Assembly (NCBI RefSeq): GCF_014534655.1
Contig: NZ_JACVVD010000010.1
Span: 186,001-250,000, forward strand
Source of the DNA: Paenibacillus sedimenti
GTDB taxonomy: Bacteria; Bacillota; Bacilli; Paenibacillales; NBRC-103111
DNA: 64,000 nt
Reading direction: 5' to 3'
Position numbers and translations under genes: made by a program. Below the pieces are notes generated by a model. The model was not told where the DNA came from. It worked only from the letters and a program-made list of their open reading frames with translations, and searched no databases. Below, in pieces: positions 16,383-24,479 of the stretch. Within the stretch, counting starts at the first letter, position 1, and every line of letters begins with the position of its first letter.

Positions 16383-17917
16383 GCCCATTTTAGTAACACA
16401 CAGCACTCCACATGTGTCGTATGCGGAAACATATCCACCGGCTGCACCTCGGCGACGGTGTAGCCGCCGTCGGCGAGCACGCGCAAGTCGCGCGCGAGGG
16501 TTGAGGCGCTGCACGACACGTAGACGACGCGGCGCGGGCGCAGCTCAAGGATCGTCGCGAGCAGCGCGGGGTCGCAGCCCTTGCGCGGCGGGTCGACGAC
16601 GATCACGTCAGGACGGACGCCCTGACGTGTCCACTCGGGCAGGACCACTTCGGCCGGGCCTGCCTCGAAGTGCACGTTGGACATGCCGTTTAACTCGGCA
16701 TTCTTACGTGCATCGGAGATCGCCTCTTCGACGATCTCCACGCCGTACACCTGTCCCGCGCGCTGCGCCAGGAACAGGGAGATCGTGCCGATGCCGCAGT
16801 AGGCATCGACGACCGTCTCGCCGCCGGTCAGCGCGGCGTATTCAAGTGCCTTCCCGTACAGCACTTCCGTTTGTACGGGGTTCACTTGAAAGAACGATCG
16901 CGCGGAAATGGCAAATTTCACATCGCCGATGTAGTCATAGATGACCTCGCTGCCCCACAGGAGGCGGGTCTCATCCCCAAAAATAACGTTGGTCTGCTTC
17001 ATATTCACGTTATGGCAAATGCTCTTCACGCCCGGCACGGCTTCCCGGATGCCGGCTACCCATTCCTCTACGCGCGGAATTACTCTACTATTGGTCACCA
17101 GTACGACCATGATCTCACCCGTGCGGTAGCCGACTTTGACGACGACGTGGCGCAGCAGTCCGGTGTGAAGCTCTTCTTTATACGCGCGGATACCAAGACG
17201 CGCGCCGATCTCTTTCACCCGGGCGACGACTTCGTCATTCGACTCGTGCTGGATCAGGCACTCATCCATATCGATAATGCGATGGCTGCCCTGCGCATAA
17301 AAGCCGCCGATGAGGCCGCCCTGCTCTTCGCCAAAAGGGACCTGCGCCTTGTTGCGGTACCGCCACGGATTTGCCATCCCAAGTGTAGGATGAACAATAA
17401 TTCCCTCAGTCGCTCCAGCTTCCCCCAACACTTGCAGCTTACCAATCCGCTGCAAATTATCCACCACCTGTTGGCGCTTCACGCGCAGCTGCGCCTCGTA
17501 GCCGAGGTGCTGCAGCTGGCAGCCGCCGCACTGCTCATAAATCCCACAGTCTGGAACGACCCGATCCGGGCTCTCCTCCAAAACGCGCTCCAACTTAGCA
17601 TAGCCGTACTGCTTCTTCAGGTGCTCCACCCGCACGAGCGCATGCTCGCCCGGCAGCGCGCCACCGACAAAAAGGGTAAAGCCGTTCACACGGCCTACCC
17701 CTTCCCCGTCATGGCTGATCCCGATGATCTCAGCCTCGTATTGCTGCCCGATTTGCACCGGCAGCTCAGCCATCCATGTTGGCGCTGCTTTAGCCGCGAA
17801 TACTGCTTTTTCGGCTCTTCCGGCTCTCCCCGCACTTCCAGCTTTACCCGGCGCCTTTGCCCCGCCATTTCGATCTCTATCTTTACCCGGCCGCAAACCG
17901 GAACCACTCTTTTTCAT
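16370..17917 (-). CDS. rlmD: 23S rRNA (uracil-C5)-methyltransferase, RlmD/RumA family
   Basis: 515 residues. A low-complexity Ala/Gly/Lys/Arg tail (1-50) precedes a TRAM domain (about 55-112, GQQYEAEIIGISHDGEGVGR). Iron-sulfur cysteines follow in CGIYEQCGGCQLQHLGY, then the SAM site VDAYCGIGTISLFLAQ and catalytic Cys in VYVSCSASTLARDL. It methylates uridine in 23S rRNA (U1939 in E. coli; Gram-positive paralogues may take U747 too). The N-terminal tail is probably RNA-binding and is longer than in most homologues. Last gene of a cbiX-dagK-rlmD set; its 3' end is a known ICE integration hotspot in streptococci, matching the relic here. Confidence 0.93.
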   Translation of the reverse strand: MKKSGSGLRPGKDRDRNGGAKAPGKAGSAGRAGRAEKAVFAAKAAPTWMAELPVQIGQQYEAEIIGISHDGEGVGRVNGFTLFVGGALPGEHALVRVEHLKKQYGYAKLERVLEESPDRVVPDCGIYEQCGGCQLQHLGYEAQLRVKRQQVVDNLQRIGKLQVLGEAGATEGIIVHPTLGMANPWRYRNKAQVPFGEEQGGLIGGFYAQGSHRIIDMDECLIQHESNDEVVARVKEIGARLGIRAYKEELHTGLLRHVVVKVGYRTGEIMVVLVTNSRVIPRVEEWVAGIREAVPGVKSICHNVNMKQTNVIFGDETRLLWGSEVIYDYIGDVKFAISARSFFQVNPVQTEVLYGKALEYAALTGGETVVDAYCGIGTISLFLAQRAGQVYGVEIVEEAISDARKNAELNGMSNVHFEAGPAEVVLPEWTRQGVRPDVIVVDPPRKGCDPALLATILELRPRRVVYVSCSASTLARDLRVLADGGYTVAEVQPVDMFPHTTHVECCVLLKWAGAE

Positions 17918-17947
17918 AAAACCCTCACTTTATGACTAGTCCGTTAC

Positions 17948-18937
17948 TTACTCTTTATCCGTCTCTTCATCATGATGCCCAGTTCCCTTCAACTGAAACG
18001 GCGTCGTCAACGTATCGAGCAAAGTTTTCTTATAAGTCGACTGCCCCGACTCATCCACGATGATCTGCAAATGACTCTGCAGGTTCGTCATCACGCACGG
18101 CAGCGTGCCGCCAAACTCGCCGTCGAGGTTGAGCTGGACGTAGTCCGGCGAATTGATCTCGATATGATCCGTCTGGAAGTAGATCACGTTCGGATCGTTC
18201 AAATGCTCGCCGCGCAGCGCGAGCGTCACCACCCGAATGAACTCCGCGAGGTTACACTTTTTCAGTATCAATACATCAAACAATCCATCATTCAAATTCG
18301 CGTCTGGCGCGAGCTTCTCGAAGCCGCCGACGGAGTTGGAGTTGCCGACGAGGAACAGCATGACTTCCTCATGAAATTCGGCTTCGCCTGCCTTGACGAA
18401 CAATTCGATAGGACGCAGGCGAGGCAATTTCTCGAGGCCCTTCATATAATAGGCCAACTGGCCGATCATCGTTTTCAGCTTGCTGGGTACCTCGTAGGTC
18501 AGCTCGGTCATGGAGCCTCCGCCGGCGATATTGATGAAGTAGCGGTTGTTGATTTTGCCTACGTCGATGTAGCGCGTGTACTGCTGGATGATCAGGTCGA
18601 CGGCCTGCTCCCAGTTTTTGGGGATATTCAGTGCACGGGCAAAATCGTTGGTCGTCCCCAGCGGCAAAATGCCCAGCGGCGGCCGGTTCTCTTTCTCGGC
18701 CATGCCGTTCACGACTTCGCACAGGGTGCCGTCGCCGCCGGCTGCGATAATTAAATCGAAGCCCCGCTCCACAGCAATGGCGGCCGCCAATGTCGCATCG
18801 CCTTCGCCGATCGTCGCATGCGCGGAAGTCTCGAACCCTCCGCGCTCGAGGCGCTGGAGGATTTCCGGCAGACGCTTTTTCATTTCCTCGCGGCCGGAGG
18901 TTGGATTGTAGATCAGTCTTGCTCTTTTGACCACCAT
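17948..18937 (-). CDS. dagK: Diacylglycerol kinase family lipid kinase
   Basis: 329 residues from ATG 18937 (GGTGAT 7 bp upstream), matching the usual family start KRARLIYNPTSGREEM; an ATG at 18946 that overlaps the upstream stop as TGATG is the alternative. The DAGK catalytic domain has GGDGTLCEVVNGM and LPLGTTNDFARALNIP, the nucleotide-binding and catalytic motifs, and a C-terminal beta domain with HIEINSPDYVQLNLDGE. DgkB-type enzymes recycle the diacylglycerol released by lipoteichoic acid synthesis into phosphatidic acid. Lies between cbiX-like and rlmD genes. Confidence 0.92.
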   Translation of the reverse strand: MVVKRARLIYNPTSGREEMKKRLPEILQRLERGGFETSAHATIGEGDATLAAAIAVERGFDLIIAAGGDGTLCEVVNGMAEKENRPPLGILPLGTTNDFARALNIPKNWEQAVDLIIQQYTRYIDVGKINNRYFINIAGGGSMTELTYEVPSKLKTMIGQLAYYMKGLEKLPRLRPIELFVKAGEAEFHEEVMLFLVGNSNSVGGFEKLAPDANLNDGLFDVLILKKCNLAEFIRVVTLALRGEHLNDPNVIYFQTDHIEINSPDYVQLNLDGEFGGTLPCVMTNLQSHLQIIVDESGQSTYKKTLLDTLTTPFQLKGTGHHDEETDKE

Positions 18938-18945
18938 CGTTCTCA

Positions 18946-19719
18946 TCACCTGTTCGCAGTTGTGATCCGTGAAGCGATCTGCTTCTCGATCCATAGGGAA
19001 ATCTGCGGACTTGGCAGCAGTGCCCGTCCATTATATCGATATTCGAACCCTTCCATCCGGGAAGGAATGACTATGCTTGTGAAATACCCTTCGCTTAAAA
19101 ATAGCGGCGCCACCACGACCGTATGCTCCGGCTTATGCTCAGCCCACCAGGTCATTTTCCGTTTCACTTGATCCGGCAAAAGCATCGCAACATCCGCCTC
19201 GTTGTAGCCGCCTAACGCTTTTAACCGCTCTGCGAGCTGCTCCAGCCCCTGGCGCCACTTGAGATGAAAGCCTTCTTCAACGCTGCCGTGACCGATGAGC
19301 AGGACAATCTCCCGGCTCGGGTTGTCGGACAGCTCTTTGATTTTCTCATAAATAATCTCGGCAATGACAGGATCGTCATCGATCGGGGATGTGAAATGAA
19401 TCCGCGCCCGAATATCGAATCGCTCCAAATCGGTTTCCAGCGTAGGCTCCGGAATGACCCCCAGCGCATAGCTGATTTCATCGATATGTGTACTCCCGGA
19501 GGACACGAACAAAGGAACGACGACGATATCCGTGACGCCCTGCGCCTCTAGACTGTAGATTCCGTCTTGAATGAGCCTGCCTTCGACCAGCTCCAGATAG
19601 GATGCGTAAATCGGCGTCTCCGCCGGCATCCGGACTGCCGATACGGCATCATCGACAAGCTTGACCCAGCCCTCATCGCGAGAGCCGTGGCTAATTACCA
19701 ATACGCCATATTTGTTCAT
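18946..19719 (-). CDS. Sirohydrochlorin chelatase, CbiX/SirB family
   Basis: 257 residues from ATG 19719 (GGGTGGGG at 9 bp). Two tandem CbiX-type chelatase half-domains are visible: VLVISHGSRDEGW with VVPLFVSSGSTHIDEI in the first, LLIGHGSVEEGF with VVAPLFLSEGYFTS in the second. Conserved His residues in each half bind the metal, cobalt or iron, for insertion into sirohydrochlorin on the cobalamin or siroheme path. No other cobalamin gene is nearby, so the physiological metal is open. Confidence 0.88.
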   Translation of the reverse strand: MNKYGVLVISHGSRDEGWVKLVDDAVSAVRMPAETPIYASYLELVEGRLIQDGIYSLEAQGVTDIVVVPLFVSSGSTHIDEISYALGVIPEPTLETDLERFDIRARIHFTSPIDDDPVIAEIIYEKIKELSDNPSREIVLLIGHGSVEEGFHLKWRQGLEQLAERLKALGGYNEADVAMLLPDQVKRKMTWWAEHKPEHTVVVAPLFLSEGYFTSIVIPSRMEGFEYRYNGRALLPSPQISLWIEKQIASRITTANR

Positions 19720-19800
19720 TGTGCTAGACCCCACCCGTTCCTAACCATACCATGTGATTCCTATGCTAACCAATGTGTTCGTGCATGTCAATTGAACAAG

Positions 19801-19836
19801 AAAAATCCCGCTTTACACGAGGTAAGGCAGGATGTT
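19801..19836 (-). terminator. Terminator after yerC
   Basis: On the minus strand ATCCTGC (19833-19827) pairs with GCGGGAT (19811-19805), then TTTTTC. It lies 28 bp past the yerC stop. Confidence 0.7.
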
Positions 19837-19861
19837 TGTACGATTGAAAAAAGCATTCATC

Positions 19862-20152
19862 TTAACGATTCAAACGGTCAAGCGTCAGGACATAGCCGTC
19901 ATTGCCATAGTTCAAGCAGCGTTTGACGCGCGAGATGGTCGCCGTGCTGGCGCCGGTCTCGGCTTCGATCTGGTTATACGTACAGCCTTTGCGCAGCATG
20001 CGCGCCACTTCCAGGCGTTGGGAGAGCGATTGAATCTCGTTGACCGTACATAAGTCATCAAAGAAAACGTAGCACTCTTCCATGTCTTTTAGCGTCAATA
20101 TGGCCTCAAACAGCTGGTCTATAGCTTTATCATTTAATTTTTTTAATTGCAT
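19862..20152 (-). CDS. yerC: TrpR-like protein YerC/YecD
   Basis: 96 residues, the normal size. Helical TrpR-type fold with helix-turn-helix CTYNQIEAETGASTATISRVKRCLNYG (in two pieces, about 56-82), preceded by the conserved FDDLCTVNEIQSLSQRLEVA. In B. subtilis YerC is next to yerB near the purine genes, as here, although orientation and spacing differ. DNA targets of the family are poorly known. Confidence 0.93.
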   Translation of the reverse strand: MQLKKLNDKAIDQLFEAILTLKDMEECYVFFDDLCTVNEIQSLSQRLEVARMLRKGCTYNQIEAETGASTATISRVKRCLNYGNDGYVLTLDRLNR

Positions 20153-20389
20153 GCGGTATCAACTCCCGGTAGAACATCATCGTAGCTCATGAGTAAAGTA
20201 AGCTCTGTTGTAAGTTTCGACACGACTTTTATAATTCCTTCCTTTAGGTTTGCGAAACGTTAAAATTTCTATGCGTCACCGAGGTAAATCGTGACAATTT
20301 CCCGGACCCGTGACATTCGTCCATACCACCCGTAGGCAAGTGACATATCTTATATTAGTCTAATCTGATAAAAAGGGTTGTGAATACGA

Positions 20390-20986
20390 GTGAGTAACCA
20401 CAGACAAACGATTGGCAATGGCGGCAATGTCCCTCAAGTAGTGCATACACGCAGTTTCTCCGGAGCACCGCAAATCGGCGACGGCTTCAGTCAATTCCCT
20501 GGGATCGGCGGCAATCCGTTCCCGCAAGGCGGCGGGCTTCCTGCTCCTTTTGAAGGCGGGGGTGGCGGCGGTTTCTTCGGAGGCAGTCCCAGCGGTAATA
20601 CCAGCGGATTCTTCGGAGGCGGCGGCAGTGCCGGCGGTGGCGGCGGATTGCTAGGCGGTCTGTTCGGCGGAGGCGGTGGGGCTGGAGGTTCATCCAACCC
20701 CCTAAGCGGGTTGAACTTTAAGCAAATTGCCGGCTTTGTTGACCGCATGGGCGGCATCGACGGCATCATCGGAACGATGGGCAAAGTACAGAAGTTCATG
20801 AACAGTTTTCAGCAAATGGCGCCGATGATGAAGGTGCTCTTCAATTCCTTCGGCAAAGGCAAGGTGGCTTCAGAATCAAACCTCGAAGATCTGCTCCCAC
20901 GCAAACGCAAACGCCGCAAAAAATCCGGCACCGCCCGCAGAAGAAGCGGCAGCAGACCTACAGCCAGAACAAGCAAACGCAGATAG
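20390..20986 (+). CDS. Gly-rich VrrA/YqfQ-like protein
   Basis: 198 residues from GTG 20390. Residues 35-105 are an extreme Gly/Phe-rich low-complexity region (GGGGGFFGG, GGGGSAGGGGGLLGG). A conserved helical block follows, FKQIAGFVDRMGGIDGIIG then FMNSFQQMAPMMKVLFNSF (about 112-155), and the end is very basic (KRKRRKKSGTARRRSGSR). This matches the YqfQ/VrrA family of spore-formers, whose role is unknown. The Gly tract is encoded by short GGC-rich repeats and could vary in length between strains. Confidence 0.7.
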   Translation: MSNHRQTIGNGGNVPQVVHTRSFSGAPQIGDGFSQFPGIGGNPFPQGGGLPAPFEGGGGGGFFGGSPSGNTSGFFGGGGSAGGGGGLLGGLFGGGGGAGGSSNPLSGLNFKQIAGFVDRMGGIDGIIGTMGKVQKFMNSFQQMAPMMKVLFNSFGKGKVASESNLEDLLPRKRKRRKKSGTARRRSGSRPTARTSKRR

Positions 20987-21001
20987 GTCAAAATAAAACC
21001 A

Positions 21002-21045
21002 CAAGCCGCCTTGCTTGGCTCTTCCTCGCCAAGCAGGGCGGCTTG
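21002..21045. terminator. Bidirectional terminator
   Basis: CAAGCCGCC (21002-21010) pairs with GGCGGCTTG (21037-21045), extended inside by TTGCTTGGC/GCCAAGCA. It separates the convergent VrrA-like gene and yerB. Confidence 0.75.
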
Positions 21046-21062
21046 CCTGCGTCTCTAACCGG

Positions 21063-22136
21063 TTACTCCATCTTTACCGCTGTGCCCTCAGGCACGATCT
21101 GCACCCACGTATTGCCCGGCAGGAGCGGCACTTCCTTTCCATCGGCGTAGGCCCTGATCATCCCGCCCTTACGCTCCCAAGTAATCTGCTGGGATTTCCC
21201 CTGCTGCAGGATGAGGCCTTTGCCGGGCCCGAATACATCGACCGTGCGGCGTCCCTCTTTATCCAAAATCTTATGCTTGCTCTCCAGCACAAGCAGGTTC
21301 GTCGTCTGCAGCTGCTTGCCGGTTTCCTTATCGACATGCGGTTTGCCTTCCATGCTGCGTTTATATACACCTTCAGCCGTACTATATTCATACGCAACGA
21401 AATACCCTTGTATGTACGGAATCTGGATGTTCGTTGCGGCTGCGCCGGTCAGCTTGCTTTGCCCATCCTTGGCGAAAGTGAGCAGCGGCCCGTTCCATTC
21501 GGAGCGGAATTTGCGCGCCTCGGCGCCCTGCTTCATTTTATCCACAGAGGTATAGAGATTGTGTGGTGCTTTGCGGTCGGTCGCGCGCCAGTAGTAGGCG
21601 CCGTCGCCATAGACCTCATCGAGATGGGCGAGTTTGCGGCCAGCCATCATGTTCATCGCATCCTGACTCCATCCCGCATGGACGAGAACGGCATCGAACG
21701 AATCGCCGAGCTCTACAAAATAAGGCCGAATGCTGCGCACAGGACCGATGGCCTTCGCTTCAATGCTTTGAAAAATCGAAACGAATCTCGTAATCTCGCC
21801 CTCTGCTAGAATCTCATAGACAATATCCGCCTGATCCAGCCCGGTCTGGGGCCTGGCTTGCGGAGAATTTTCGACCATGACCATGAACGGCCTGCTCTTC
21901 ACTTCTTTATCGCTCGGGAGACCCGTCAGCGGGAACTTATAAGGCGCCTCTGGCTTCACCTCTGCGGAAACCGGTTGGACAGTGGGAGACGAAACAGATG
22001 TCGTCGCGGTTGGCACCGGACTCGCCGTTTGCGTAGCCGAAGGCGTATCGCTGCAACCCGATAGGGCTATGACAGAGCATCCAAGGACGAGCCAGGCGCT
22101 GAGGTTTCTTTTTCCACGCAATTTCAATGATTTCAT
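21063..22136 (-). CDS. yerB: YerB-like lipoprotein, DUF3048
   Basis: 357 residues from ATG 22136 (GAGGTG 9 bp upstream). Basic start and hydrophobic helix end in the lipobox LSGC, so the protein is a lipoprotein tethered outside the membrane. A Ser/Thr/Pro linker (about 30-60) leads to the DUF3048 N-terminal domain (PFMVMVENSPQARPQTGLDQ) and C-terminal domain (DVFGPGKGLILQQGKSQQI and GNTWVQIVPEG). Function is unknown; the fold is widespread in Gram-positive cell envelopes. It lies near yerC as in B. subtilis. Confidence 0.92.
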   Translation of the reverse strand: MKSLKLRGKRNLSAWLVLGCSVIALSGCSDTPSATQTASPVPTATTSVSSPTVQPVSAEVKPEAPYKFPLTGLPSDKEVKSRPFMVMVENSPQARPQTGLDQADIVYEILAEGEITRFVSIFQSIEAKAIGPVRSIRPYFVELGDSFDAVLVHAGWSQDAMNMMAGRKLAHLDEVYGDGAYYWRATDRKAPHNLYTSVDKMKQGAEARKFRSEWNGPLLTFAKDGQSKLTGAAATNIQIPYIQGYFVAYEYSTAEGVYKRSMEGKPHVDKETGKQLQTTNLLVLESKHKILDKEGRRTVDVFGPGKGLILQQGKSQQITWERKGGMIRAYADGKEVPLLPGNTWVQIVPEGTAVKME

Positions 22137-22673
22137 TACAGGCTGCACCTCTTCTTCTATTTCGTTCTAGTAAAATGTATATTCTAGTGAATAAGAATTT
22201 AGAAGACTTGGTTCATGCAACACTCCAATAATCATTATATTATAACACTTATATTGCTACAGATAACAATAAAGCGAAAAGCGAAGTCCATATACTACAC
22301 AGCAGGATTACGGCATGACCATATTTCTTTCCATAGGTCCAACGAGCACCTTTAGAAGAATTAGACATACACCGATAATTTCCTTTATTTGGATTTATTA
22401 ATGACGGCTATATAGAAACTGCATAAACCATTTTTCTGTCAAAAAATCAGGTTGGCGTATCCTAATCGTGTACTTCAAATTGTATTTGTCCGTCGCGGGC
22501 TTGGTCCGATCAAGTAAGTGGCAAATTCCTCGCCGTTAGGGTCTCCAGAACCACTGACCATAAAATACGGTACCTCTTATCGAATGAGAATTAGGAGAGT
22601 TGCGGTACTCCTTTAGAGCAAACTCGACAGCGGAATTCGGTTTGCGAGAGCAATCGTCTCAGGTAAGAAATAA
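22137..22673. other. Intergenic stretch, no gene seen
   Basis: 537 bp between yerB and the next gene on the same strand. The part next to yerB is A+T-rich and probably contains its promoter. The rest shows no frame with a ribosome site, no strong hairpin and no recognisable remnant. Confidence 0.5.
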
Positions 22674-23357
22674 TCACAATAAATCGGGACTTTGAAGCGG
22701 ACCTATGTATTCGTACTGATAGATCTTTCCAGTGGAACCCGTCGGAATTGCACGGAATTTGCCTTCTTCCACCAGTTTACGGCAATACTTCATAACAGTT
22801 TGCTTGTGGATCTCCAATTCTTTCGAGGCTATCGGCGGGTAAACGATACGATTGTGCCGAATCGCCAGACGCATTAGTTGGCGTTCGATTTTTCCAAATT
22901 TGTGACGAAGCTCTCCGGTTTTCTCATTCGCTGCCGCAAGATAAGGTCCTAATATACTTCGAACCATAGTCAGTATGAACGATGGATTTTCTTTCATCTC
23001 ATCCAATGATATCCAGATCATATGACATTCTTGGGACTGCAGGAACAATCCCCGATTCAGATCAATTCGATATTTCGAACGATCCTTGCCATGTGAACCA
23101 TAGTCCATAATTTCGAATACAAAACGAAGTCCGCCTAAGATCCAAATAAAGTCTACAAAATACGACCGTCCTCGCCAATCTTTAATCTCATACTCGGGAT
23201 GCAAACCTGTAAAATGACCCATTAGGGTCCAACATATTTTTTCTGCAAACAAACGATTACCATACCCATGCCCCCTTTTCAAAGCATCTTTTCGTTCACC
23301 ATGACGTTTCGACATGTGGTACTTTATCCACTTTTCATGCTCGATTTCAAAACTCAA
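22674..23357 (-). CDS. Unrecognised protein: nuclease-like core plus winged helix
   Basis: 227 residues from TTG 23357, chosen because AAAGGGTGATAGGG lies just before it and because a transcription terminator occupies the upstream part of the longer frame. The middle segment YFVDFIWILGGLRFVFEIMDYG resembles the D-x(n)-E-x core of PD-(D/E)xK or DUF559-type nucleases, but the final Lys is not clear. The C-terminal third (KIERQLMRLAIRHNRIVYPP onward, QTVMKYCRKLVEEGKF) looks like a winged helix. I do not know the family. A regulatory or restriction-like role is possible. Expression may depend on read-through of the upstream hairpin. Confidence 0.65.
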   Translation of the reverse strand: MSFEIEHEKWIKYHMSKRHGERKDALKRGHGYGNRLFAEKICWTLMGHFTGLHPEYEIKDWRGRSYFVDFIWILGGLRFVFEIMDYGSHGKDRSKYRIDLNRGLFLQSQECHMIWISLDEMKENPSFILTMVRSILGPYLAAANEKTGELRHKFGKIERQLMRLAIRHNRIVYPPIASKELEIHKQTVMKYCRKLVEEGKFRAIPTGSTGKIYQYEYIGPLQSPDLL

Positions 23358-23379
23358 CCCTATCACCCTTTCTGAGCAA

Positions 23380-23424
23380 ATAAAAAGCCCCGACATGCCT
23401 TCGCTTTGGAAGGTATATCGGGGC
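23380..23424 (-). terminator. Terminator/attenuator just upstream of a start codon
   Basis: GCCCCGA and TCGGGGC arms (23418-23424 and 23387-23393), with an inner CCTTC/GAAGG pair, are followed by TTTTTATTT on the minus strand. The T run ends only about 15 bp before the ribosome site of the gene starting at 23357. It may end a transcript coming from the interrupted tRNA, or act as a leader attenuator. Confidence 0.75.
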
Positions 23425-23504
23425 GTGCTTCGCCACATTTATTATCAGTGCATCTGTATTTTAACCAAATCAGTCCCTTGTTGCAATGAACTTTTTCAAA
23501 TACG

Positions 23505-23700
23505 CCGGAATTTTGAGTGATTTATCGTACAAAGTCCTTTTATCTGACCATTATCTGATCAATTTGAATGAGTATTCGTACAAAATTACTACCTCAACCT
23601 TCTCTTGGCTCGATATTATACGATATTTCGTTCAAAGTTCCTGTATCAGACGGTTATGTACACAATATTATACGACTTTTCGTACAAAACCTACGAGTCC
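23505..23700 (-). repeat. Four degenerate tandem repeats, 51-52 bp period
   Basis: The core TTTGTACGA (one copy TTTGAACGA) recurs with its plus-strand complement starting at 23526, 23577, 23629 and 23681, that is every 51, 52 and 52 bp. Units 3 and 4 extend the match with TCGTATAATAT, and units share a (G)TC(T)GATA-AGGAAC-like end. Conservation is too low for CRISPR repeats and no cas gene is near. Confidence 0.7.
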
Positions 23701-23739
23701 GGTTCGGAATACCTGCCAGTGCCTGTTCGCCCCTTGCGA

Positions 23740-23799
23740 GGCTCTATATAGCAAAACGCTACCACATCATGTGATGACGTTCTTATGCTATATGGAGCC
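23740..23799. repeat. Long inverted repeat touching the tRNA 3' end
   Basis: GGCTCTATATAGCA (23740-23753) and TGCTATATGGAGCC (23786-23799) pair at 13 of 14 positions. The loop contains the palindrome CATCATGTGATG (23765-23776). The second arm includes the acceptor 3' strand of the interrupted tRNA, so the two structures compete. Confidence 0.8.
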
Positions 23800-23995
23800 A
23801 AGGGGGATGTTGAATTCCCGATTCAACTTGCTGACGATGCCTACTCGACGATGACAACCTTAGCGGTAGAATTCAACGCCGTGCTCCCCCACTTGAAGCC
23901 AACCCTCCGAAGCGTCTCACCCGTTCCGTCCGCGCGGACGAACCCCTAACCTCATCGCTGCCAGCGATGCGCTCTCCCAATTGAGCTACGGCCCC
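23793..23995 (-). tRNA. tRNA-Ala(GGC) interrupted by 130 nt in the T-loop
   Basis: The 5' part (23995-23939) has every canonical element in order: acceptor GGGGCCG, D arm GCTC-AATTGGGA-GAGC, anticodon stem CATCG/CGATG around CTGGCAG (anticodon GGC), variable AGGTT, T-stem AGGGG and TTCG (54-57). It then departs. The matching remainder ATCCCCCTTGGCTCCA, positions 58-73, is at 23808-23793: it completes the T-loop, pairs CCCCT with AGGGG, and TGGCTCC with the acceptor, including the G3-U70 identity pair. The 130-nt insert lies exactly between G57 and A58. No CCA is encoded. Whether the RNA is processed to a working tRNA or is a broken gene cannot be told here. Confidence 0.75.
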
Positions 23996-24055
23996 CTGAT
24001 CATGTAGACTCTGTGGAGTAGGAATCAAATTAAAGAGGAAATCCTGAACTTTCCG

Positions 24056-24439
24056 CTAATTCTCTGCCGTCGTAAACGTAAAAGTATGACGCCGCCTTCC
24101 GGCTTCCACGGTTACGATCACCTTTCTGCCGGGGGCAAATTGCCCTTCTGGTTGAAAGGACATACCGGACTCGCTCCCGCCGGTAACTCCGGGTATATGT
24201 GCTTCCGGGTTATCTGCGTATCGGATCGGCATGCCTAAGTTGTTCCCGCGGGTACCCTTCCAAATAGCGACTATTGTTGCATCCCTTGGCACGTCGGTCG
24301 CTCCATCGACCGGATAGGTCCAAACCATCCAGTTCTTTGATTGATACCAGTCCCATCCGATCCAACCGGCAATAAGAAGGGCTATGATTGCTAGAGATCG
24401 GGTTCTCCCAAATCGCGGATTTGCATGTCCCCGTATCAA
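24056..24439 (-). CDS. Membrane-anchored Ig-like (SbsA/Big-type) domain protein
   Basis: 127 residues from TTG 24439, 8 bp after GGAG; the upstream GTG at 24448 overlaps that site. One N-terminal membrane helix (LAIIALLIAGWIGWDWY) anchors an extracytoplasmic domain that begins YPVDGATDVPRDATIVAIW and ends GRKVIVTVEAGRRRHTFTF, the pattern of bacterial Ig-like domains in S-layer and adhesion proteins. It ends 17 bp... upstream of nothing else in its strand except the LuxR gene that precedes it by 41 bp, so the two may be co-transcribed. Confidence 0.65.
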   Translation of the reverse strand: MIRGHANPRFGRTRSLAIIALLIAGWIGWDWYQSKNWMVWTYPVDGATDVPRDATIVAIWKGTRGNNLGMPIRYADNPEAHIPGVTGGSESGMSFQPEGQFAPGRKVIVTVEAGRRRHTFTFTTAEN

Positions 24440-24479
24440 CGCTGACACTCCTTTAGGCTCGCTTTATTAGATTCCCTAT

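Noticed and set aside
16414..16944. Arg-rich 176-codon plus-strand frame
   Set aside because: Antisense of the G+C-rich rlmD gene; no ribosome site and extreme composition.
20487..20799. Long minus-strand frames rich in Pro or Arg opposite the Gly-rich gene
   Set aside because: They are mirror frames of the GGC repeats, without start signals.
23505..23700. CRISPR array
   Set aside because: The conserved core is only about 9-20 bp and differs among copies, and no cas genes are in the window.
23785..23949. 54-codon plus-strand frame beginning MLYGAKGDVEFPIQLADDAY across the tRNA insert
   Set aside because: Composition looks protein-like, but there is no ribosome site and it runs through the antisense of the tRNA acceptor and T-arm, so it is more likely chance or a captured fragment.
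23939..23995. tmRNA 5' domain
   Set aside because: It has a full D arm and anticodon arm with GGC, which tmRNA lacks, and no tag-coding frame was seen.
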